Positions 1 to 14,839 of a stretch of DNA of 60,000 nt are shown piece by piece (the first letter of the stretch is position 1; each line of letters opens with the position of its first letter). Location of the stretch: NCBI GenBank assembly GCA_903813345.2, contig CAIIXF020000003.1, positions 27,793,248-27,853,247 on the forward strand. The letters are read 5' to 3'. The position numbers were made by a program, and so were the translations under genes. This DNA comes from Owenia fusiformis. Its lineage: Eukaryota > Annelida > Polychaeta > Sabellida > Oweniidae. The notes under the pieces are model-generated. The model did no database searches. It was not told where the DNA came from and was given only the letters and a program-made list of their open reading frames with translations.

Positions 1-84
1 TAAACGAACCAGTACATTTTTGTACTACCTGAGGTCAAAGAACATCACATTTACTCATATTTTCTAGCATTAAAGATATATAGA

Positions 85-232
85 GGATATCCTATGATTT
101 ATGAGTGATATGATTTTTATCCACGAATGGATATGATATCTGCACGGGCGAGCGTAGCGAGAGAGTGCAGATATTAATATCCATGAGTGGATTAAAATCA
201 TAGCACGAGTAAAACATAGGATGTTCTTTTTA
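85..232. repeat. Large imperfect palindrome, foldback MITE-like
   Basis: The left arm reads through ATCCTATGATTT, TTTATCCACGAATGGATAT and ATCTGCAC. The right arm returns GTGCAGATATT, ATATCCATGAGTGGATTAAAATCAT and CATAGGAT. The loop is the GC-richer GGCGAGCGTAGCGAGAG. The shape (two long AT-rich arms around a GAGCG/GCGAG tip) recurs near 52.3 kb. This looks like a non-coding foldback element; no transposase is present. Confidence 0.6.
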
Positions 233-759
233 TTCCATAGTTATCATCAGAATCATCATTATCGAAGTTATCATCAGAATCGTCGGAAATTAAATGATTT
301 AATTCGAATTTTCCAAACGATCCGGCGATATTGACACTTAGCCTCGTTTTGAGTCTGAAGAAGCAAAAATCCATAATTCATAGCATACGGCGCCGTATGT
401 CATGGCTAAAACACCTACATTTATGCTATGGTTAAATGGAAATTTGTCAAAAACATCATATTTTACCACTTATGATTACAAAAATACCGTTTTTATTTTG
501 ACATGTTATCCTATGAATATCATGCTAACTATGGAATAAATAAGCATATATTTATTATTAACTTTTTCAAAACTGAATTCAGAATGAAAAAATATTTTCT
601 GATTGATATGTTCACAATAGGACTCCCTATTAATTTTAACAGCCTGGAACCAAGAAACCTTTTAGGAACACATTCTAGAACGAGCAATATATAAATCTAG
701 TTTCATAAGGGGCTTTATGTAATTTAGGTGTCCTCTAAATTTTAGGCAAATTTTCTAGT

Positions 760-1180
760 TTTTCTCTTGGTTTGATCTTCTATTTAAAAAGACTAGATGG
801 TTGTTGACTATTTCAACCTTGCTAGTATTAATCTTAACATTTGTAGTATCATCCAATGCCGCCATAACAACAGACAAATTAAATATATCTTGAAAACATT
901 CAAAATTTCTATTAGCTATATGTCCTAATTTCCAATATCTTTCATTTAGTGACGACTCATCAACATGTTCAAGTCTAGCTCTATCTTTAGCATATTGAAA
1001 TCAAGCAAACCGATCAATAAATTAAGAGACTCTTGTAATATGTTTCAATGTATTCTGCCAACACCCATGCTGCCATCTGTTTTTCCATTTGAATAGAAAA
1101 TGGTCAATAACAGGAACTTTGATCAAATTGGTAGTACATTTATAAATACTCTTGTCTCTAAGAACATATATGTTAATTAC
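760..1180 (-). pseudogene. Unidentified decayed coding remnant
   Basis: Read on the minus strand, about 80 codons are open from roughly 985 down to 760, with ordinary protein-like composition (for example RARLEHVDESSLNERYWKLG and NRNFECFQDIFNLSVVMAAL). Upstream, at about 1180-1000, short open stretches such as HFLFKWKNRWQHGCWQNT lie in shifting frames broken by stops. There is no start codon and no donor or acceptor I trust. I do not recognise the family. It is most likely an old transposon or pseudogene fragment and could be chance. Confidence 0.25.
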
Positions 1181-1359
1181 TCCAGTGGGTGCTTTATATT
1201 ACTTGATAAACATTTAAAACGCTAGTCGGCTGGAAATATTTACAAAGACGTTTAATCTTCTATATGATTGTCGATAGGACCTGCAATACATGTAGATCTA
1301 GTGACACCAGTAATTACGCCATATGCTGTTTCTTTACTAATACTATATGAATTCAACAG

Positions 1360-7128
<5,769 letters not shown>

Positions 7129-7229
7129 AAAGAATTCATGCAAGAAATTGAAGATAATAGGCTTGGGACTAGGCTTTCAAAAGACGAATTGTAATATGTT
7201 TGTTATATTAAGAATATTTCATTACATAA

Positions 7230-8106
7230 TGTTACGTTCGAAAATAACAGAAAGTAAAAACAGCAATTAAAATATGATAACAATATATTTATATTTTGAA
7301 AACTAAATAATATAACAATAATATAAAGGAGGTTTAATACTTAAGTGATGTCCAATCAATGATACCGCTTATTCTTGATGTCGATAAATGTCGTTGACGA
7401 TCCTTTGGAATGTTCCAGATCACGAAATGTTTCAATAATCGTTAATAGTTCTCCAATGTTTGTAATAATCCAATAATGTTTGTTGTAATCCTATAATGTT
7501 CGTATCCAATAATGTTTGATGATAATCCACAAATATTTGATGATAATCCACAAATGTTTATGATAATCCACGAATGTATATGATAATCCGTATAAGGTGT
7601 GTGTTGTAATATATGTCCATATAAAGTCCTCAGGTTGTATGTTTGTATTGTTATAAATGTTCCCACAGTAGGTTGTTGTAATTTTCTGCTGAGAAGATGT
7701 CCTTTTGATAAACTTTGAAATTCTGCTTTATTTAGTTCCTTTGAGATGTCCAGTTATGATTACTTAATTATCTGCTAATGAGAGTCACTGTGCTGTTCTT
7801 TTATAATGTGAAAGAATGATCCAGAAACGAATCTTCTGGAACTACATCTTGATTGGACATCTTTAGTGACATGATTCAATCTGATTAAATGTTTACTAGT
7901 TTCCGAATATTCTAGAAGGTCGAGAGTTAATGAGTCATTCAGTTCAGTTTTGTTTACAAGATACAGTGTATAATGTCATTGTGACCTTGACCTAAGATCT
8001 CTAATAAAGAATAGCTCAACATATACAGCAAGCATAGATTACAAATTAAAAAAACTATAGGTGAATATAGTAGAATATAATATACATGTAGCTCACTACT
8101 GTAACA
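7230..8106 (-). repeat. Long terminal repeat (3' LTR of the element)
   Basis: 877 bp, TGTTAC...GTAACA. Compared by eye with the other copy, the only difference I noticed is near the end (ACAAATTAAAAAAAC versus ACAAATTTAAAAAAC). It also contains a run of AATGTTTGATGATAATCCAC-like short repeats at about 7450-7590. Confidence 0.93.
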
Positions 8107-8116
8107 CCTCCCTCCT
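8107..8116 (-). other. Polypurine tract
   Basis: On the element strand the sequence before the 3' LTR is AAGGAGGGAGG, directly abutting TGTTAC. Such a tract is the expected primer for plus-strand DNA synthesis in LTR elements. Confidence 0.8.
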
Positions 8117-8780
8117 TAAAAGAAAAGTTTTGAATGCAATGAAAAACTTTTACAATAATATCTTGAGTAGCGAGCGTTACAATTTTTAAAAGTGAGGTTG
8201 AGACTAACATAATATTTGTTTACAATAGTCTTTTTATATGCAGTATGTTTACAAGTATATAATACTTTCTATCGTTACAGTGTGAGTACAATCTAATAAC
8301 ATATAATGTTCTGTAATAATGTGTTACAATAGTATCATACTACAATAGTATCAAACTAAGTTATGCATCAAGTCATAAATACAATACATGCAATAGATCA
8401 TATAACTTGTACAATAGTATACTTTTTTTTGAGTCTGACAAACACTAAACTTGTACAATGTTTTACATTATCACATGATCTTATGTAACTATTTCTACTA
8501 GTACAATCTGATGTTATTTAGTAATCTTGTGACACAATTTAATGATCACCTATAATGCTCACATAATCTTAATACAATCTTTTTGTTCATATAATATCAA
8601 TTTCACTGTTTAGGCAAATGTTTTTATATATTGTTAAAATAAAGTGACAGTTATCTCAAATCTCCAATTTGCCTATCATATAATATAATCTTCATGAGTT
8701 AATCATTATAATTTACAATATCTGACTCTTGAATAACATACATGTTTAGTTGTCATTGACATACAAGTTTGGCCTATGAG
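8117..8780. other. Non-coding 3' part of the gypsy element
   Basis: AT-rich, with many ACAATAGTAT/TACAATCT-like words and no reading frame of note on either strand. It sits where pol or an envelope gene would end in a complete element, and I see no RT motif in it. Confidence 0.6.
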
Positions 8781-11711
8781 CTAAGAGCACAAGCTCATGT
8801 TGAGTAAAGAAATTTTATCACGCTCAACATACTTTTTCATCATGTGTAGCTCTTTACACCTCACAGGGGTAGTTTTATCAATGCCAATGAAATCATCCAG
8901 CACTGAGTCAGATTGTAAGTCAGATATAAGCTCCTTTGGTAGCCCAACTAATGTGAAATTGTTGATTTGTGATTTCACAATATACTTGGTTTTGCTATTT
9001 CTAAGCATAAGGAGTGATTTTATTTCTGGAAACTGTGTGGCCATGGACAGAATAATGAGCAGATATTGATTGTCAGATTTTGTTTTTGGTAAAGGACCAA
9101 CACAGTCAATAAGAACCTTACTGAATGGTTCATCAAATGCAGGTATAGGGTGTAAAGGAGCAGTTGGAATTTTCTGGTTAGGTTTCCCTACCATTTGACA
9201 TGTATGACAAGACCTACAATACTCTTGGACATCTTGTTTTAATTTGGGCCAATAGAAATGATTGAGTATTTTATGGTATGTTTTAGTTACTCCTAAATGA
9301 CCTGCCATGGGAGAATCATGAGCTAGACTCAAGATTTCCTTATGATATGATTTTGGGACAACAATTTGATGTACAATTGCCCAATCATCTTCAGGGGAAG
9401 CTTCAGGAGGTCTCCACTTTCGCATTAATATGCCATCCTTTTTGTAGAAACAAACAGGGACCTTGACAGCTTCATCAATAGTAAGACATCTTTTATGAAG
9501 ATCAATGAGTGATGGATCATGCTCTTGTTCATAAATTAACATGGGTTTAGAATGAGGATCATTTTTCAAAGAATCACTATCAGAAATAGAGGATGAAACC
9601 TCAGAACTAGAAGAGGATGAAACCTCATGAACACTAGCAGAAGAAGATGAAACTTCATCAGGACTAGCAAGAGCGGGCGAAACCGCATTAAAATAGTGAT
9701 CCTGCTCAGAAGGTGAATCACCTCTGGCAATAGGCTTTTTCAATGAAGAATTTGCCTCAATAGATGACTGCTTGGCACAAACAGAAGGCTGTTTCAATGA
9801 AGAATTTGCCTTTAAAATAGGATAAGGATCATCTTCAACAAGTGGTGAGTGACATTCATCATCAAACAAGGAGCTTAAAAACCCTCTATCAAAGTCATCT
9901 CCCACAGACGAATCCCCGCTATCAGCTAACTTTTTAGCCATAGCCCTAGTAACAGCACAAGCAGGATATATATCAGAGTCCTCTTGGACAGAATCCTCAA
10001 TAGAACAAGGCTGATCAGAAACAATGGGGTCTAATGATACCTTACCCCCAGCTAAATCATTGCCTAAAAGCAATGCGACTCCTTCAACAGGAAGTTGTGG
10101 CCTAACACCAACAATAACTGGCCCTTTGACTAACTCTGATGTGATATGAATACGATGGAGGGGAACTTTTGTAAAACCTAATTCAATGCCTTGCATCAAA
10201 ATATGGGTACCTGTGAATGACTCCTCAGATAAAGGAAGGACACCTTCTAACAACAAAGTCTGAGATGCACCCGTGTCTCTAAGAATCTTAATTGGCTTTG
10301 AATTGGTACCGTCACTTGACAGTGACACAGATCCTTCCGACATGAAAGGCTTATAATCCTCCATAATATCACTATGAGTTGATTTCTCAGTATGAGTATA
10401 TGAATCCCAAACAATGGGCTTTCTTGAAATGGGAACTGTAGCACAACCATTTGAATGAGCAGAACCAGACATCTCTCTTCTATTCTTAATCCTATAGCAT
10501 TCAGAAATAAGATGACCAGGCTTTTTACAATAGTTACAGGTGACATTTGATGTTGGACCTGACGATTTTGATTGATCTGATTTTGAGCTAAAACTCTGTG
10601 ATGAATTAGACTGGTCTTTTGCTTTGTTTGATGTATTTGATGATGAGGACTGATTTGGTTTTGAATCATATGAAGGTTTGTTACCTTGATAACCTCTAAA
10701 GTTGGGATTACCTTTGATAAAACTACCCTTATGAGTAAGAGCATAATCATCAGACAGGGTGGCAGCTTGGCTTAAAGTTTCTACCTTGTGTTCATCTAAG
10801 TAAGTTCTAATGTGATACTGAACACAGTTTTTAAATTGTTCTATTAGCATAAGCTCTCTGAGCTTTTTAAACTCTTCAGATACATCTTTAGAGACAAGCC
10901 ACCTGTCAAAAAGCTGCTCTTGCTCTCTAGCAAACTCAACATGGGTTTGGTCACTCTGTTTGTGGGCATTTCTAAATTTTTGTCTGTAAGCTTCTGGCAC
11001 TAGTTCATAAGCTTTAAGAATTGCATTTTTAACTAGGTCATAATCAGAGCATACTTCTCCAGAGAGAGAGGCAAATATTTCACTTGCTTTTCCAATAAAT
11101 ACACTCTGGAGCATAACTGGCCATGCAGATTTAGGCCAGTCTAGGCTCTGAGCGACTTTTTCAAAATGTGTAAAGTATTTATCAACATTTTTCTCTTGAA
11201 ATTTAGGTACAAATTTGAGAAATTTTGAAGCGTCAAACCTATTTTCAAAATGTTGATGCATAGTAGCATGTTCATCAGTTTTAGATTGAGCTTCTATCTC
11301 AAGACGTTTTAGTTCAATTTCTCTTTGAATTTCTTGTTCTCTCATTTGTCTTTCATTTTCTCTTTTTTCTCTTTCATTTTGCATTTCTAACTCTTTTTCT
11401 CTCATTTCTCTTTCATTTTGCAATTCTTTCTCTCTCATTTCATTTTGTAATTTGAGCTCAAGCTCTCTCATTTGTAATTGCTGTTGAAATTCAGTAGGAT
11501 CAACATGCGCAACATGCTGGGCTGGCTCCTCAGGCAGAAGTGATTCTGCGATCAAATATTGAAGTACAAAGTTTTTGATTGTACCTTTATTGTATGAGCT
11601 TTTGACTGACAGGCCAACATGTTTTGCAATTGCCAGAAGTTCAGTTTTCTTTAAATCATCAAATTCCTCCAAAGAGGGTGCTTCTAAGAATGTCTCAACC
11701 TCAAAACTCAT
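8781..11711 (-). CDS. Gag-protease-truncated integrase polyprotein of a SCAN-type gypsy element
   Basis: 976 codons in one frame from a good ATG. Residues 10-56 resemble a SAP-like helix pair. Residues 75-145 are a Glu/Arg/Gln-rich coiled coil. Residues 160-330 match the SCAN-like gag domain (LRELMLIEQFKNCV, then TLSQAATLSDDYA). A CCHC zinc knuckle lies at 392-405 (C-x2-C-x4-H-x4-C). The aspartic protease motif DTGA is at 479-482, with a later hydrophobic ILG-like VALLLGND. A serine-rich linker (about 600-715) leads to an integrase zinc domain (H798, H805, C835, C838) and the first catalytic aspartate (D869 in LIDCVG). The integrase core then breaks off: after SDLQSD the frame enters an unrelated 40-residue tail. 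RT and RNase H are absent. Gag and protease could still work; the integrase cannot have its full DDE set. Confidence 0.92.
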   Translation of the reverse strand: MSFEVETFLEAPSLEEFDDLKKTELLAIAKHVGLSVKSSYNKGTIKNFVLQYLIAESLLPEEPAQHVAHVDPTEFQQQLQMRELELKLQNEMREKELQNEREMREKELEMQNEREKRENERQMREQEIQREIELKRLEIEAQSKTDEHATMHQHFENRFDASKFLKFVPKFQEKNVDKYFTHFEKVAQSLDWPKSAWPVMLQSVFIGKASEIFASLSGEVCSDYDLVKNAILKAYELVPEAYRQKFRNAHKQSDQTHVEFAREQEQLFDRWLVSKDVSEEFKKLRELMLIEQFKNCVQYHIRTYLDEHKVETLSQAATLSDDYALTHKGSFIKGNPNFRGYQGNKPSYDSKPNQSSSSNTSNKAKDQSNSSQSFSSKSDQSKSSGPTSNVTCNYCKKPGHLISECYRIKNRREMSGSAHSNGCATVPISRKPIVWDSYTHTEKSTHSDIMEDYKPFMSEGSVSLSSDGTNSKPIKILRDTGASQTLLLEGVLPLSEESFTGTHILMQGIELGFTKVPLHRIHITSELVKGPVIVGVRPQLPVEGVALLLGNDLAGGKVSLDPIVSDQPCSIEDSVQEDSDIYPACAVTRAMAKKLADSGDSSVGDDFDRGFLSSLFDDECHSPLVEDDPYPILKANSSLKQPSVCAKQSSIEANSSLKKPIARGDSPSEQDHYFNAVSPALASPDEVSSSSASVHEVSSSSSSEVSSSISDSDSLKNDPHSKPMLIYEQEHDPSLIDLHKRCLTIDEAVKVPVCFYKKDGILMRKWRPPEASPEDDWAIVHQIVVPKSYHKEILSLAHDSPMAGHLGVTKTYHKILNHFYWPKLKQDVQEYCRSCHTCQMVGKPNQKIPTAPLHPIPAFDEPFSKVLIDCVGPLPKTKSDNQYLLIILSMATQFPEIKSLLMLRNSKTKYIVKSQINNFTLVGLPKELISDLQSDSVLDDFIGIDKTTPVRCKELHMMKKYVERDKISLLNMSLCS

Positions 11712-11802
11712 TTTTGATTAATTGCTGTCTTCACAATTTAGATTTACAATTTTGGAATTTTGAATTTTAAGATTTATGAATTTTAGCTTGTTATAGTTCA
11801 AT

Positions 11803-11819
11803 TCCCGGACGAGCCCCCA
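11803..11819 (-). other. Primer-binding site, tRNA-Pro type
   Basis: Five bases inside the 5' LTR, the element strand reads TGGGGGCTCGTCCGGGA. This is complementary to the 3' end of proline tRNA and is the same priming sequence used by gammaretroviruses. It fixes the transcription direction as minus. Confidence 0.85.
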
Positions 11820-11824
11820 ATTTC

Positions 11825-12701
11825 TGTTACGTTCGAAAATAACAGAAAGTAAAAACAGCAATTAAAATATGATAACAATATATTTATATTTTGAAAACTA
11901 AATAATATAACAATAATATAAAGGAGGTTTAATACTTAAGTGATGTCCAATCAATGATACCGCTTATTCTTGATGTCGATAAATGTCGTTGACGATCCTT
12001 TGGAATGTTCCAGATCACGAAATGTTTCAATAATCGTTAATAGTTCTCCAATGTTTGTAATAATCCAATAATGTTTGTTGTAATCCTATAATGTTCGTAT
12101 CCAATAATGTTTGATGATAATCCACAAATATTTGATGATAATCCACAAATGTTTATGATAATCCACGAATGTATATGATAATCCGTATAAGGTGTGTGTT
12201 GTAATATATGTCCATATAAAGTCCTCAGGTTGTATGTTTGTATTGTTATAAATGTTCCCACAGTAGGTTGTTGTAATTTTCTGCTGAGAAGATGTCCTTT
12301 TGATAAACTTTGAAATTCTGCTTTATTTAGTTCCTTTGAGATGTCCAGTTATGATTACTTAATTATCTGCTAATGAGAGTCACTGTGCTGTTCTTTTATA
12401 ATGTGAAAGAATGATCCAGAAACGAATCTTCTGGAACTACATCTTGATTGGACATCTTTAGTGACATGATTCAATCTGATTAAATGTTTACTAGTTTCCG
12501 AATATTCTAGAAGGTCGAGAGTTAATGAGTCATTCAGTTCAGTTTTGTTTACAAGATACAGTGTATAATGTCATTGTGACCTTGACCTAAGATCTCTAAT
12601 AAAGAATAGCTCAACATATACAGCAAGCATAGATTACAAATTTAAAAAACTATAGGTGAATATAGTAGAATATAATATACATGTAGCTCACTACTGTAAC
12701 A
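11825..12701 (-). repeat. Long terminal repeat (5' LTR of the element)
   Basis: 877 bp, same ends as the copy at 7230-8106. As the upstream LTR it should hold the element's promoter. It ends at the ATAA target duplication, and the junction creates AATAAA at 12701-12706 on the plus strand. Confidence 0.93.
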
Positions 12702-12844
12702 ATAAACTCACAGTATAACGATCAATATTGGTTTTATTTTGGCGATAAGGATGGGACAAGCAGCTATAATCCTCTCCTATTGGTTGTTCATACCGCATTA
12801 CTAACTAATAAAACCAACATATAAAATAATTCCTAACAATCAGT

Positions 12845-13515
12845 CTTTGGAATAGGTTTCTAATTTAGACAATAATCGAAGCACAAAGAAAATATTTGTA
12901 TGGAGCAAATCAAGTGATTCAGTATGGATTAGACATGTCAGAAATATTCTTATATCAGTAGATATGGAACAGGATTTTATTGATGAACAAGTTGTTTGAC
13001 CTTAAACTGTTAGAAACATCTTTAATGGAAAACTATGTACCTGCATGGGAGCAATAAAGGCTAAGCCAAATTTCCGCACTTATGTTGCCTTTAAAAAGCG
13101 TATAAATAGATATAAGTATCTAACATTAAATTTCTCAATATTTGAGCGAAGTTTAGCAGCTCAGTTTAGACTAGGTAGTTTGCCACTTAGGCTAGAGACT
13201 GGCAGATGTAAGGGCAAACCTGCGGAAGAAAGATTATGTATACTATGTAACGATAACTCAGTTGAAACAGAAATACATTTTCTATTCCATTGCAAGAGAT
13301 ATGATGATCTGACAAAAACATACTTTCATGAGGTAAATTTTAAAGATTTGGATAATGAAGGTAACAAAATTGAAATTCTTTTTAGGGAGCATACCTGTAA
13401 AATTGTTAAATTTATTAAGATGGCTTTTGTGCGGAGAACAGAATTCATTTTGAAATTCAATTTCGACCAGTTGAAAATTGAATTCAAATCCTTTGTAAAA
13501 AATTTTTTCAAGTAA
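12845..13515 (+). pseudogene. C-terminal remnant of a LINE (jockey/CR1-like) ORF2
   Basis: The plus strand at about 12892-12998 reads WSKSSDSVWIRHVRNIL, then hits a stop. A second block is open 13045-13515, with SRSL-type residues (FERSLAAQFRLGSLPLRLET), then a zinc-ribbon-like CILCNDNSVETEIHFLFHC. The layout (LETGR, C-x2-C, E-x2-H-F-L-x2-C) is the conserved tail found after reverse transcriptase in many invertebrate non-LTR retrotransposons. In-frame stops between 12996 and 13040 and the lack of RT on this strand mark it as dead. Its downstream end abuts the opposed fragment at about 13500. Confidence 0.7.
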
Positions 13516-14839
13516 ATCATCTTGGTTGAATGACTGATAAAGAGAAGTGTCGTCTGCGTATATGTGACATTTACTGTGTAAGTTTTCAGGAAAATAATTT
13601 ATGAAAACTAGGAACAGTAAAGGACTGAGAATTGATCCTTGGGGGACGTCTGGGTTTATATAATTCATATCTGAAAGGTTCGATTCCTGTCCATCAAGCG
13701 CTACTTTGACACGTCGATTTGTGAGATATGAATTTAAAAGGGATATGATGGAAGGGCCAATACCATTTGGTTCTAGCTTTTTTTGATTAGTAATGAATGT
13801 GGTGAAATAGCTAAATAAATACCCCTAACACACCCTCTTGTTTCAATTTCATTAGTGATATAATCTATAATGCTTAGTAATTGAGATTGGTACTATGGCC
13901 AGGAAGAAACCCGCTTTGTATACTGTAAAACCGATCATTTCTGATGAGATGGTCAAATATTCTTTTCGAAGATAATGCGTTCAACTATTTTTGACAATCA
14001 ACAAAGAAGAGTAATTGGGCGATAATTTTTGACATCAGTTTTATCACCTTTTTATGAATAGACAAAAGTTTCCATTTTTGTGGAAATGAATTAAGGGTGC
14101 CATTTTTAACATTCTGTTACTGATTTGATCAGGACCCGTGGCTTTGTTTATGTTAAGAGAAAGTAACAATCTAAAGACTTCATCTTCATGACTGGATAAA
14201 ATATTGACAATGTTTTCAGTTCTTGGGTCTATGTGGATGTTACATAAATCATCATTACAATGGAAATTTTTGATGAAATGAGACAAAAATAAATTAGCCT
14301 CGTCATGGCTCTTAACAATATGTTTCCCATGTTGGTAAAAAAGTAACGGTATTTTCGAGTTTTTTGATTTGCCGAGAAGTTTGGATACCATGGCCCAGTA
14401 TACTGCCATATTTAAAAGTTGATAATTTCTTTCGCATGTTTGAGTCAAATGAATCTTTAGTCTCATTTATTGCTTGATTGTTCATTGTGTCAAATTGTGA
14501 GATTTTCGATATTTTGAATGAAGTTTGTTTCTTTTGTTAATCATAAGCTTTTAACATTAACGATAGTATTAGGAATTTGGTCCAAAAAAATGTCAAAAAG
14601 CCTGTCGCAAAAATTATCGACAAGAGAATGTCAATATTGTTTGAAGATTCAATGAGGTCATCAAATTGCGCTCTCCCGATGGTATCATTCCATAATGTAA
14701 TATCAGCTTTTGAATAATGCCATAATCTACGTGAATATGAAGCATCTTGTATGTTGCCATAGAAACAGTTACTTGACAGAGTGCAGTGATCTCTGTTGCC
14801 AATAGGTGGCGTAACAGAGAAATTCAATGTATTATGCAT
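13500..14839 (-). pseudogene. Decayed LINE: end of endonuclease and N-terminal half of reverse transcriptase
   Basis: Reading the minus strand from 14839: GNRDHCTLSSN and YSRRLWHYSKAD are the end of an APE-type endonuclease (SDHC-like, then YSRRxWxY). At 14466-14044, LLSLNINKATGPDQISNRMLK is RT block 1 (KATGPDGI-like). At 13668-13500, VPQGSILSPLLFLVFIN and IYADDTSL are the RT palm with the catalytic YADD. The frames are separated by stops and shifts, and there is a deletion before VPQGS. The copy stops just after YADD, where the oppositely oriented C-terminal fragment begins. Jockey/CR1-like by motif; non-functional. Confidence 0.78.

Larger units (their letters stand above)
1..1359. other. 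Upstream region of the esterase gene, no clear gene
   Basis: AT-rich sequence. It contains a large imperfect palindrome (85-232, listed separately) and a coding-like remnant on the minus strand (about 760-1180, listed separately). I looked here for the missing N-terminal esterase exons (a signal peptide and the usual Y-A-x-P-P-x-G-x-L-R-F block) and did not find them. They may lie left of the window. Confidence 0.5.
7230..12701 (-). mobile_element. Non-autonomous Ty3/gypsy LTR retrotransposon (SCAN-type gag), complete with both LTRs
   Basis: Two direct repeats of 877 bp (7230-8106 and 11825-12701) begin TGTTACG and end GTAACA. Their sequences look almost identical, so insertion was recent. 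The 4-bp ATAA flanks both sides (7226-7229 and 12702-12705). In element (minus) orientation the 5' LTR is at the right. It is followed after 5 nt by a primer-binding site complementary to the 3' end of tRNA-Pro (11803-11819), then one long coding frame (11711-8781), about 670 bp of non-coding DNA and a polypurine tract (8107-8116). No reverse transcriptase or RNase H is present anywhere between the LTRs, so movement would need enzymes from a full-length relative. Confidence 0.93.

Noticed and set aside
10247-10750. 167-codon minus-strand frame inside the gypsy element
   Set aside because: Out-of-frame shadow of the gag region; no motifs of its own.
12845-14839. Twin-priming inversion of a LINE
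   Set aside because: Twin priming gives an inverted 5' part before a sense 3' part. Here the order and orientation are the opposite.
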